A stretch of 8,394 bases of DNA. It comes from an uncultured Lachnospiraceae bacterium (lineage in GTDB: Bacteria; Bacillota; Clostridia; Lachnospirales; Lachnospiraceae). Shown piece by piece: positions 1-5,355 of this stretch. The stretch lies in NCBI GenBank assembly GCA_900313745.1, contig OMSM01000074.1, forward strand, positions 1 through 8,394. The letters run 5' to 3'. Below the pieces are notes generated by a model that worked only from the letters and a program-made list of their open reading frames with translations, was not told the origin of the DNA and made no database searches. The position numbers and the translations under genes were made by a program. Position 1 is the stretch's first letter. Each line of letters begins with the position of its first letter.

Positions 1-914
1 ACCAGATTGCTGCCCTCCACGAACCTCGTCTCCGCGACGCTTCCCTCGGGGAGGACCCGGATAAACGGCTCCTTCCCGTAATACTTCTCATAGACCGCGA
101 TAAGGTCCTTCGTGGACGGAACGGAACCGTCCGCTCCTTTTGCCAGTGAAGCATATTCCGTCACAAGTATGCCCCGGTTCATCGGAACCAGATGCGGCGT
201 AAACTGCAGCGTAAGCTTCCTTCCGGCCGCATATCCCAGCTGCTCCTCGATCTCCGGCGTATGCCGGTGATTCGCGACGCCATAAGCCTTCGCGTTCTCA
301 TTGACCTCACAGAAAAGGTTCGCGACCTTCGCTCCCCTTCCCGCGCCGGACACCCCGGAGAGGGCGTCGATAATAAGCGTATCGGGATCGATCAGTCCCT
401 CCTTCACCAGAGGATAAGCCGTCAGGATGGAGCAGGTGGTATAACACCCGGGATTGGCAAGGAGCCTGGTGCTCCGTATGCTCTCCCTGTTGATCTCCGG
501 AAGTCCGTAGACCGCCCCGGAAATAAGCTCCGGCGCCTTGTGCTCTATCCCGTACCAGTGTTCGTACACGCTGACGTCCTTCAGACGGAAGTCCGCGGAG
601 AGATCAATGATCTTCACCTTCTCCAGGAGCTCTTCGGAAATAAAACCCGCCAGCGCGCCCTGCGGCGTGGCGGTAAATATGACGTCCACCCCGTCGGCGA
701 GATCCAGTATTCTGTCCCTTAATCCCTCGGAATCGTCGTCAATAAGCTTAAGATCGCATTTTCCGAGGAGATTGCCGTAGATGCTTCCCACCGTCTTTCC
801 GGTGTAGCTTCTGCTCCCCGCAAAACAAAGCTCCGCTTCGGGATGAACTGCAAGTATCCTGATGATTTCCGCCCCGGCATACCCCGTGGCGCCTATGATT
901 CCCGCTCTGACCAT
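1..914 (-). CDS. argC: N-acetyl-gamma-glutamyl-phosphate reductase, C-terminus cut by window edge
   Basis: ArgC performs the NADPH-dependent reduction of N-acetylglutamyl phosphate to N-acetylglutamate semialdehyde, the third step of ornithine/arginine synthesis, in the cytoplasm. The minus-strand translation begins MVRAGIIGATGYAGAEIIRI, with the NADP-binding GATGYAG loop at residues 8-14. The active-site segment NPGCYTT carries the nucleophilic Cys157. SGVSGAG follows, then NHRHTPEIEEQ with the conserved His at about 218. About 304 codons are visible; the family usually has about 345, so roughly 40 C-terminal residues lie beyond the left edge. The ATG at 914-912 is chosen because GGAGG (924-920) lies 5 nt upstream and the NADP motif sits at the usual distance. 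Transcription probably starts near 977 from a promoter embedded in a palindromic operator. argC often heads an arginine operon, so further arg genes may follow to the left (inference). Confidence 0.96.
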   Translation of the reverse strand, partial: MVRAGIIGATGYAGAEIIRILAVHPEAELCFAGSRSYTGKTVGSIYGNLLGKCDLKLIDDDSEGLRDRILDLADGVDVIFTATPQGALAGFISEELLEKVKIIDLSADFRLKDVSVYEHWYGIEHKAPELISGAVYGLPEINRESIRSTRLLANPGCYTTCSILTAYPLVKEGLIDPDTLIIDALSGVSGAGRGAKVANLFCEVNENAKAYGVANHRHTPEIEEQLGYAAGRKLTLQFTPHLVPMNRGILVTEYASLAKGADGSVPSTKDLIAVYEKYYGKEPFIRVLPEGSVAETRFVEGSNL

Positions 915-979
915 TGCGGCCTCCGTTCAATAAATTCCTGATTCCGGAGACATGTCTGTCTGTGTCCGGATAACGTCTC

Positions 980-1011
980 GAATAATATACAACTAATATG
1001 TATATTATTCA
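980..1011. promoter_or_regulatory. Perfect 12-bp inverted repeat over argC promoter, candidate ArgR operator
   Basis: GAATAATATACA (980-991) and TGTATATTATTC (999-1010) are exact reverse complements with a 7-nt centre. Read on the minus strand, 1011-999 is TGAAT-AAT-ATACA: the two half-sites of the ARG box upstream of argG, but with a 3-bp instead of a 4-bp centre. The ArgR/AhrC consensus is TGNATWWWWATNCA, so the spacing is one base short and the ArgR assignment is inferred. The location over the promoter of an arginine gene supports it. A terminator is unlikely, because the element lies upstream of the argC transcript and covers the promoter. Confidence 0.55.
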
Positions 1012-1012
1012 A
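984..1012 (-). promoter_or_regulatory. argC promoter (sigma-A type)
   Basis: Read on the minus strand, TTGAAT (1012-1007) and TATATT (989-984) are separated by exactly 17 nt. This is a good match to a sigma-A promoter pointing at argC. The predicted start is near 977, giving a leader of about 63 nt. Both hexamers lie inside the inverted repeat at 980-1010, so a protein bound there would block RNA polymerase. Predicted from spacing and hexamer match only. Confidence 0.6.
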
Positions 1013-1038
1013 CACCAAATTTATCTTCTTCCATAATT

Positions 1039-1085
1039 ATGCAAATTTAATGCATGAAACATGCATATTCGATGTATATTAGTCA
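1039..1085. repeat. Cluster of palindromes and half-sites upstream of argC
   Basis: ATGCATG-AAA-CATGCAT (1050-1066) is a perfect 17-bp palindrome with a 3-nt centre. It overlaps a second symmetric pair, ATGCA (1039-1043) and TGCAT (1051-1055). A third element, TGTATATTAGTCA (1073-1085), matches 12 of 13 bases of TGTATATTATTCA at 999-1011 and lies 74 bp away. The halves resemble ARG-box halves (TGCAT/ATGCA fits TGNAT/ATNCA) but with non-standard spacing. They may be auxiliary repressor sites for cooperative binding or looping, or sites for another regulator. The region lies between argC and the plus-strand promoter at 1173. Confidence 0.4.
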
Positions 1086-1114
1086 TTTTGCCTTACGCCG
1101 GACGGGCCGCGGAA

Positions 1115-1135
1115 GCTGTTCCGCTCCGGAACAGC
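1115..1135. repeat. 9-bp perfect hairpin, unassigned
   Basis: GCTGTTCCG (1115-1123) and CGGAACAGC (1127-1135) are exact reverse complements around a 3-nt loop (CTC). No T-run follows on either strand, so it does not look like an intrinsic terminator. It lies upstream of the predicted plus-strand promoter and beyond the argC promoter, so it is probably not in either transcript. It may be an operator or a repeat remnant. Confidence 0.45.
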
Positions 1136-1172
1136 CCCCTGATCCCGACTCGCCGCTGCTCTCCTTCCTCTC

Positions 1173-1201
1173 TTGCGCAAACCCTGCTCTGTCTATATAA
1201 T
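1173..1201 (+). promoter_or_regulatory. Sigma-A promoter for the DUF1294-type gene
   Basis: TTGCGC (1173-1178) and a consensus TATAAT (1196-1201) are separated by exactly 17 nt. The predicted start is near 1208, leaving a leader of about 100 nt before the ATG at 1308. The leader contains TTCCGG (1214-1219) and CCGGAA (1260-1265), which could pair weakly. I recognise no riboswitch. Probably also serves the downstream DUF5721-type gene at 1684. Confidence 0.6.
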
Positions 1202-1307
1202 ACCGAGAGGACTTTCCGGTCTGCCCGCCGTATGCCGTTCACCGCATCCGGCCTTACGTCCGGAAGATACAAAGGATGAAGGAGAATCAGAAGAATTGAA
1301 GGAATCC

Positions 1308-1592
1308 ATGTTGCTTCCCGCCGGCTGGCTCGCCCTGATCAACCTGGTCTCATTTGCGGCATACGGCATTGACAAGCTTAAGGCCATCCGTCACGAGTAC
1401 CGCATTTCCGAAGCTGCGCTTCTGACGCTTGCCCTCGTCGGAGGTTCCGCGGGAGCACTTCTGGGAATGCTGGTTTTCCGGCATAAGATCAGAAAGCCCA
1501 AATTCGTCATCCTAGTCCCGCTGTTCCTTATTATTCATCTCGCGCTGGCCGTGTTCTTCCTTAAGAGTGCGGCTTCCGTGCGCTTCATGTAA
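1308..1592 (+). CDS. Small integral membrane protein, DUF1294-type
   Basis: A 94-residue hydrophobic protein with three likely membrane segments at about residues 5-21, 36-56 and 66-85. The recognisable DUF1294 pattern is present: a DK pair after the first helix (22-23), RISE (32-35) opening the second helix, a GG turn (45-46), and the basic loop HKIRKPKF (59-66) before the third helix. No biochemical function is established for the family that I can name, so none is claimed. The reading frame is open further upstream, but that part is not membrane-like. The ATG at 1308 has AAGGA (1299-1303) 4 nt upstream, slightly short; an in-frame TTG at 1296 with GGAG at 1281-1284 is the alternative. Expression is probably from the promoter at 1173-1201. 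Confidence 0.82.
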   Translation: MLLPAGWLALINLVSFAAYGIDKLKAIRHEYRISEAALLTLALVGGSAGALLGMLVFRHKIRKPKFVILVPLFLIIHLALAVFFLKSAASVRFM

Positions 1593-1683
1593 CCCGCGGC
1601 CATAATCGTCATATAACCGCAGGTCCCTGAGGCTCTCCCGGAACAGCCGGGGGAAAGAGCGCTCCGGGGGCCGGGGAGTTTTC
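1593..1683. other. GC-rich spacer between the DUF1294 and DUF5721 genes
   Basis: Ninety-one bases with no ORF and no promoter that I can recognise. CCCGG (1637-1641) and CCGGG (1647-1651) can form a short hairpin, followed by GGAAAG rather than a T-run, so it is not a terminator. GGGGAG at 1673-1678 is the ribosome binding site of the next gene, 5 nt before its TTG start. CTCC at 1662-1665 could pair with the GGAG within it, a weak possibility of RBS masking. Confidence 0.4.
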
Positions 1684-2166
1684 TTGATCAAGCTGGAAAT
1701 CACAAAACTTGGCCCATTTATGGGCAAACTTCTCTCCTCCGAGTGTTTTGACTCCTTCCTCCTCACCGAGGCGAAAGTCAGAACAGAAGCCACCTGGACG
1801 ATGGACGGCCGGGTTAATCGTGATTTCTTCACCTCCGAGGAGTGGGAGGAGCGGGAGAAGAACGGCTTTGAGTATATCACCTGGCAGAGTGCAAGGCCTT
1901 ACTTCCATGAACTGATCCGCGGGCGCAGGGCACCCGTGTCCTTCCGGTTCGTCCTCTCCCTTAAGCCGGAGTATTTGTCCTCCATCGCCGATAAAAGCAT
2001 CGTCAGCGCCCTGCTGATTAACGTGAATTATGAGGAGGGAGCCGCGAGTCTCATCACCGGCGTCAGTTATTCCGCATTCACCCTGGACCGCAGCGCGGAG
2101 AGCGCGTGGGACCAGACCGTGAGACGTTTCCTGGACAGTAAGGATATTGTTTATTCTGAGCGATGA
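1684..2166 (+). CDS. Conserved hypothetical protein, DUF5721-type, TTG start
   Basis: A 160-residue soluble protein without signal peptide or membrane helix. The opening MIKLEITKLGPFMGKLLSSE, then FDSFLLTEA, the internal DGRVNRDFFTSEE segment (about 41-53) and a Trp-containing stretch before RPYFHELIRGRRAP resemble the Clostridia-restricted DUF5721 family. This is from memory of the family pattern and unsearched; its function is unknown. The start is TTG at 1684, supported by GGGGAG at 1673-1678 with a 5-nt gap. The first in-frame ATG (1720) would remove the conserved-looking N-terminus. The stop TGA (2164-2166) lies inside the left arm of the terminator at 2158-2189, 60 bp before pyrB. It is probably co-transcribed with the DUF1294-type gene. 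Confidence 0.8.
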   Translation: MIKLEITKLGPFMGKLLSSECFDSFLLTEAKVRTEATWTMDGRVNRDFFTSEEWEEREKNGFEYITWQSARPYFHELIRGRRAPVSFRFVLSLKPEYLSSIADKSIVSALLINVNYEEGAASLITGVSYSAFTLDRSAESAWDQTVRRFLDSKDIVYSER

Positions 2167-2189
2167 TTATTTCTATCATCGCTCTTTTT
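2158..2189 (+). terminator. Intrinsic terminator overlapping the DUF5721 stop, just upstream of pyrB
   Basis: GAGCGATGAT (2158-2167) and ATCATCGCTC (2175-2184) form a perfect 10-bp stem with the 7-nt loop TATTTCT, followed by TTTTT (2185-2189). The stop codon of the upstream gene (2164-2166) is within the left arm. A terminating ribosome there would cover the arm and could prevent hairpin formation. Only 37 nt separate the T-run from the pyrB ATG, and I see no convincing promoter between them, so an attenuator role is possible (inference). Confidence 0.85.
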
Positions 2190-2226
2190 ATCTATAGCCC
2201 GTATCCCGGGCGGAAAAGGAGTATCT

Positions 2227-3150
2227 ATGCGTCATCTTCTTACCCCGCAGGACTTCACCACCGAGGAGCTGAACACCCTCTTCGACCTGGCGGACGACAT
2301 CGGGAAACACCCTGACACCTACAGCCACGCAATGGAAGGAAAGAAACTTGCCACGCTCTTCTATGAGCCAAGTACCCGCACCAGGCTCTCCATCGAGACC
2401 GCAATGCTCAACCTCGGCGGCCGGACCATGGGTTTTGCCGACGCCCAGAGCTCCTCTGCCGCCAAGGGAGAGACCGTGGCGGACACCATTCGCGTGATCT
2501 CCTGCTTCGCGGACATCGCCGCGATACGTCACCCCAAGGAAGGCGCGGCGATGGTCGCTGCCCGCTACTCCTCCATACCGGTCATCAACGCCGGTGACGG
2601 CGGCCACCAGCACCCGACGCAGACGCTGACCGACATGCTCACCATAAGGTCGCTCAAGGGCAGGCTGGACAATTACGTGATCGGGCTCTGCGGAGACCTG
2701 AAATTCGGGCGGACGGTCCACTCGCTGATCTCCGCGATGTCACGCTATGAGAATATCCGCTTTGTCTTCATCTCCCCGCCCGAGCTCAGGGTACCGGACT
2801 ACGTGACGGACGCGCTTAACGACCTGGGCATTCCCTACGAAGAGGTCACCAGGCTGGAGGACGCGCTGGACCGCCTCGATTTCCTCTACATGACCAGAGT
2901 GCAGAAGGAGCGTTTCTTCAATGAAGAGGATTACGTCCGGCTGAAGGATTACTACATCCTTGACCGGAATAAGCTCTCCCTCGCAAAGAGCGACATGTAC
3001 ATCCTTCACCCGCTGCCCAGGGTCAATGAAATCGCCCCCGAAGTGGATGACGATCCCAGGGCGGCCTATTTCCGCCAGGTAAAGTACGGCGTCTATGTCC
3101 GCATGGCGCTCATTCTTACTCTTATGGATCCGGCGTCGCTTAATGCGTAA
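2227..3150 (+). CDS. pyrB: Aspartate carbamoyltransferase catalytic subunit
   Basis: Catalyses carbamoyl phosphate + L-aspartate to N-carbamoyl-L-aspartate, the committed step of pyrimidine synthesis, in the cytoplasm. The 307-residue length is typical. The carbamoyl-phosphate loop YEPSTRTRLS has STRTR at 49-53. The 80s-loop lysine is in SSAAKGET (K80) and RHP begins at 101. GGHQHPTQT has HPTQ at 129-132, CGDLKFGRTVHSL at 155-167 and TRVQKER at 223-229. HPLPRVNEI (261-269) closes the active site. All expected catalytic residues are present. AAGGAG (2215-2220) lies 6 nt before the ATG. pyrI follows 35 bp downstream, so the enzyme should be the allosteric PyrB/PyrI holoenzyme. The terminator directly upstream may control it. 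Confidence 0.98.
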   Translation: MRHLLTPQDFTTEELNTLFDLADDIGKHPDTYSHAMEGKKLATLFYEPSTRTRLSIETAMLNLGGRTMGFADAQSSSAAKGETVADTIRVISCFADIAAIRHPKEGAAMVAARYSSIPVINAGDGGHQHPTQTLTDMLTIRSLKGRLDNYVIGLCGDLKFGRTVHSLISAMSRYENIRFVFISPPELRVPDYVTDALNDLGIPYEEVTRLEDALDRLDFLYMTRVQKERFFNEEDYVRLKDYYILDRNKLSLAKSDMYILHPLPRVNEIAPEVDDDPRAAYFRQVKYGVYVRMALILTLMDPASLNA

Positions 3151-3153
3151 GCC

Positions 3154-3165
3154 GTTCGGCCGAAC
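3154..3165. repeat. 12-bp perfect palindrome between pyrB and pyrI
   Basis: GTTCGGCCGAAC is fully self-complementary. It lies 3 bp after the pyrB stop and 20 bp before the pyrI start. As RNA it would form only a 4-bp stem with a GGCC loop and has no T-run, so it is not a terminator. It could affect the PyrB:PyrI ratio or mRNA stability, or be chance. Confidence 0.3.
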
Positions 3166-3185
3166 AGTAAAGGAAAGGAAAAGAT

Positions 3186-3632
3186 ATGCTTAACGTAGGA
3201 AAAATCGAAGAGGGTTATGTACTCGACCATATTCCGGCCGGCAAGGCCATGTCGATCTATCATCACCTCGGCCTCGACCGCGCCGAGTTTCCCGTTGCGA
3301 TCATCAAAAACGCGCGCAGCGAGATCATGGGTAAGAAGGATATTCTCAAGGCCGAGTGCGACCCGGAGACCCTGAACATGGACGTCCTCGCGTTCATTGA
3401 CAGCAACATCACCGTCAACGTCATCAAGAACGGCGAAATTATCGAGAAAAAACACCTGGAGCTCCCGAAGGAGATCGTCAACGTCATGCGCTGCTCCAAC
3501 CCCAGGTGTATTTCGACAGCCGAATCGGAGCTTCCCCATATCTTCTACCTCGCGGACAGCGCAAGGCAGATCTACCGCTGCCGCTACTGCGACGTCAAGT
3601 ATGAGGAAAAAGACTCCGGCCGGATCATGTAG
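3186..3632 (+). CDS. pyrI: Aspartate carbamoyltransferase regulatory subunit
   Basis: The regulatory chain binds nucleotide effectors and, through its zinc domain, holds catalytic trimers together in the class B holoenzyme. The 148 residues match the family's usual length of about 150. The N-terminal allosteric domain runs from MLNVGKIEEGYVLDHIPAGK to about residue 98. The C-terminal zinc domain has four cysteines as C103-x4-C108 and C132-x2-C135, the expected spacing (CSNPRC, then CRYC). The purine-rich AAAGGAAAGG precedes the ATG as ribosome binding site. It is the second gene of a pyrBI pair. No pyrK, pyrD or pyrE follows: the next gene, on the opposite strand, ends 10 bp away. No intrinsic terminator is visible after it. 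Confidence 0.98.
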   Translation: MLNVGKIEEGYVLDHIPAGKAMSIYHHLGLDRAEFPVAIIKNARSEIMGKKDILKAECDPETLNMDVLAFIDSNITVNVIKNGEIIEKKHLELPKEIVNVMRCSNPRCISTAESELPHIFYLADSARQIYRCRYCDVKYEEKDSGRIM

Positions 3633-3642
3633 CTGTTCTTAC

Positions 3643-5046
3643 TCAGTTCCTGCGCAGGCGCCCGGACAGCTCCGGGTGCTCCCTGACCATGGCTGCGAGC
3701 TCCTTGAGCTTCGCGTTGAAGCACTCCTCGGGAGAAAGGCCCTCATAGGGGTTCGCAGCCTTCCTTGCTTCCGCAAGAAGCTGCTGCATTTTTGCCATCT
3801 GGTCCTCTCTCTGGCTCTCCTCCTCCTCGATCTGCGCCTGCTTTGCCTTAAAGAACGAGAGCTCCTTCTTGGCGTTCTCGTGCTTGGTTCTTGCCTCGGA
3901 CAGTTCCTTCTCCGCCTGGGCTTTCATTCCCTCGATGTCTCCGAGGATCTGGCTCCTTAACGCCTCGGCCTCCGCCCTGACGTTCTCCAGCGCGCCAAGC
4001 CTTGTCTGCTCCTCGATCACGTGCAGGCCCGCCCTGCTCGCCTCGGCCTCCGCCTGGGCCTCCTCCCTGATCCTGGCAGCGTCGCTCTTCGCTATGCTGA
4101 GCGCCTCGACCCTGGTCTTCTCCGCCTCGTTCTTCGCTTCCTCGAGCGCCCTGAACGCCTCGGATTTCACCTGTTCCGTCTCGGAATCCGCATTCAGCCG
4201 GACCTGTCTTGCGGACTCCTCCGCCTCAAGGGCGATCTGTCTCGCAAGGTTCTCCGAATCCACGCGGAGCTTTCTTGCATCGTCCTCCGCGGCCTGGCGG
4301 CAGCGGGCGGCCTCGTCCCTGGCCTTGTTCTTCAGCTTCGCCGCCTCATCGCCGGCCTGCCTGCGGACTTTCTCCGCCTCCTCGTCCGCGCTCTTCTTCA
4401 GCCGCTTGGCTTCCTCATCCGCGCTCTTGATGATGCTGTCCGCATCTTTTCCGGCTTTCCTGCGGATTTCATCCGCTTCCTTGTTCGCCGCGGCGAGCGT
4501 CTCCGCGCGGAGCTTCTCCTTCTCCTCCTCGCTGATTGTCTCGAGAATAATTTTCTCCCTCAGCGCGGGGTCCTCCACGGACGCCCTGACGGATTTCACA
4601 TAGTCATCCGCCGTATTCTGCGCGGTCATAAGTATCTGGTTGATCTGTACCGAGGCCTCCGCGATGCTGCCCGCGCTGTCCATCCGGACAGTGCGCTCGG
4701 AGAGTTCCTTCTGCATGCGGTCGTTCTCCGCGTGGAGCAGCTTGTTCTTCTGGGCCATGGTGTAGATCACGTCCACCAGCTCGGCCTTGGACATCTTCTT
4801 TAAAGTCGCGGTGTTCCTGCGCCTTAACTCCGCGGGATCTCCCGTCCCGCTCTTTATGATCTCCGCGGAGATGGTCTCCTCCGCAAGGTCACTCACCCGC
4901 TCTACCGGTGCGAGATGCCCGGAAGCGGCACTCCCGTTCTCCGTGATGCTTCCCTTCCCCTCGGGATCAGCCCCGATTAAGGACGTATAATCAAGATCTT
5001 CCTGATCCTGAACAGTTTTCTTCTTTCTGCGAAAGAACCAGCTCAT
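3643..5046 (-). CDS. Long coiled-coil protein with DivIVA-like segment and 11-residue repeats
   Basis: A 467-residue protein of unknown function. The N-terminus MSWFFRRKKK combines aromatic and basic residues without a true signal peptide, and could touch the membrane surface. An acidic, low-complexity stretch follows to about 80. Residues 84-155 (SKAELVDVIYTMAQKNKLL through AGSIAEASVQINQIL to TAQNTADDYVKSV) recall DivIVA/GpsB-type coiled coils. Residues 187-340 form 14 consecutive 11-residue repeats with Ala at position 1, mostly Ala at 5, and mostly Ile/Leu/Val at 8. More coiled coil reaches about 430. A short tail with NPYEGLSPEECFNAKL ends the protein. No catalytic motif is seen. The start has GGAGG (5057-5053) 6 nt upstream. 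It is convergent with pyrI and divergent from argG. A cell-division or cell-shape scaffold role is only a suggestion. Annotations such as SbcC- or SMC-like would be coiled-coil artefacts. Confidence 0.88.
   Translation of the reverse strand: MSWFFRRKKKTVQDQEDLDYTSLIGADPEGKGSITENGSAASGHLAPVERVSDLAEETISAEIIKSGTGDPAELRRRNTATLKKMSKAELVDVIYTMAQKNKLLHAENDRMQKELSERTVRMDSAGSIAEASVQINQILMTAQNTADDYVKSVRASVEDPALREKIILETISEEEKEKLRAETLAAANKEADEIRRKAGKDADSIIKSADEEAKRLKKSADEEAEKVRRQAGDEAAKLKNKARDEAARCRQAAEDDARKLRVDSENLARQIALEAEESARQVRLNADSETEQVKSEAFRALEEAKNEAEKTRVEALSIAKSDAARIREEAQAEAEASRAGLHVIEEQTRLGALENVRAEAEALRSQILGDIEGMKAQAEKELSEARTKHENAKKELSFFKAKQAQIEEEESQREDQMAKMQQLLAEARKAANPYEGLSPEECFNAKLKELAAMVREHPELSGRLRRN
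4027..4488 (-). repeat. Fourteen tandem hendecad (33-bp) coding repeats
   Basis: Codons 187-340 of the coiled-coil gene fall into 14 uninterrupted 11-residue units, for example ADEEAKRLKKS, ADEEAEKVRRQ, AGDEAAKLKNK and AEDDARKLRVD. Position 1 is Ala in 13 of 14 units, position 5 is Ala in 11 of 14, and position 8 is aliphatic in most. The units are diverged at DNA level, so this is an old protein repeat and not a fresh tandem duplication. Hendecads are known to give straight or slightly right-handed coiled coils. Confidence 0.85.
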
Positions 5047-5108
5047 ATTCTTCCTCCGTTCCGGTCTGCCGCGTAATTCCTGCTGCCTGCGCCTCCGGAT
5101 CAGGCATA

Positions 5109-5140
5109 ATTATATCCTGCCTGCGAATGAACATAACCAA
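5109..5140 (-). promoter_or_regulatory. Weak candidate promoter for the coiled-coil gene
   Basis: On the minus strand TATAAT occurs at 5114-5109. The best upstream hexamer, TTGGTT (5140-5135), is 20 nt away, which is too long for a standard promoter. A second -10-like TATACT lies at 5149-5144 without a well-spaced -35. A promoter is needed here for the minus-strand gene, but I cannot place it firmly. Confidence 0.25.
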
Positions 5141-5185
5141 TTTAGTATACCATAGATAGCATAACAAGTGGTCAGCATACACAAT

Positions 5186-5203
5186 GTTGAATATTTATAC
5201 AAT
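5186..5203. promoter_or_regulatory. ARG box (ArgR/AhrC operator) upstream of argG
   Basis: TGAATATTTATACA (5188-5201) fits every position of the ArgR/AhrC consensus TGNATWWWWATNCA. It overlaps the predicted -35 hexamer TACAAT (5198-5203) of the argG promoter, so bound ArgR would exclude RNA polymerase. Arginine as co-repressor is established for this regulator family. That this host encodes an ArgR is assumed. A poorer second copy lies at 5255-5268. Confidence 0.7.
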
Positions 5204-5226
5204 CATATGCGCTTTTTCTGTATAAT
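5198..5226 (+). promoter_or_regulatory. argG promoter P1
   Basis: A consensus TATAAT at 5221-5226 lies 17 nt after TACAAT (5198-5203), a weak -35. The predicted start is near 5233, giving a leader of about 120 nt. The -35 is inside the ARG box, consistent with arginine repression. Confidence 0.5.
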
Positions 5227-5233
5227 TTTTCCC

Positions 5234-5262
5234 TTGCGTACTTTATTTCCGCGGTGTATATT
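5234..5262 (+). promoter_or_regulatory. argG candidate promoter P2
   Basis: TTGCGT (5234-5239), a 17-nt spacer and TATATT (5257-5262) form a second possible promoter. Its -10 lies within the imperfect ARG-box-like TGTATATTCATTGA (5255-5268), which has two mismatches to the consensus. Its -10 hexamer equals that of the argC promoter. Confidence 0.4.
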
Positions 5263-5355
5263 CATTGAAGTTGTAATTTAATGCAAAGCTTACGAAGGGT
5301 TTTCCCGGTATTCCCGGAACACCATATTCGGCAGCTTCCGAAAGGAGACTTTCCC

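Noticed and set aside
192..722. 176-residue plus-strand frame opposite argC
   Set aside because: It lies over the well-supported argC reading frame and has no ribosome binding site or recognisable motif.
1276..1299. Seven-codon mini-ORF (MKENQKN) ending just before the DUF1294-type start
   Set aside because: The only purine-rich stretch before it directly abuts its ATG, so it lacks a usable ribosome binding site; the composition is just an SD-rich leader.
1208..1307. 100-nt leader of the DUF1294-type gene as a riboswitch
   Set aside because: Only short complementary stretches (TTCCGG/CCGGAA) are present, with no conserved aptamer core that I recognise and no terminator or anti-terminator pair.
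3661..3676. Hairpin CCCGGA-CAGC-TCCGGG after pyrI as a terminator
   Set aside because: The stem is perfect, but no T-run follows on either strand and it lies inside the C-terminal codons of the convergent coiled-coil gene.
4027..4488. 33-bp DNA periodicity as a tandem repeat, CRISPR-like array or mobile element
   Set aside because: The units are diverged at nucleotide level and in frame throughout; the periodicity comes from the 11-residue protein repeat.
3869..4803. Long plus-strand frames opposite the coiled-coil gene (244 and 260 residues)
   Set aside because: They are complements of the Ala/Glu-rich hendecad codons, giving Ser/Ala- or Leu/Arg-rich low-complexity proteins without a ribosome binding site or family features.
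5281..5355. In-frame upstream ATG adding 25 residues to ArgG (MQSLRRVFP...), or an Arg-containing leader peptide
   Set aside because: There is no ribosome binding site before 5281, while AAAGGAG precedes the ATG at 5356 and gives the expected ArgG N-terminus. The reading frame has no stop before argG, so it is not a separate leader peptide.
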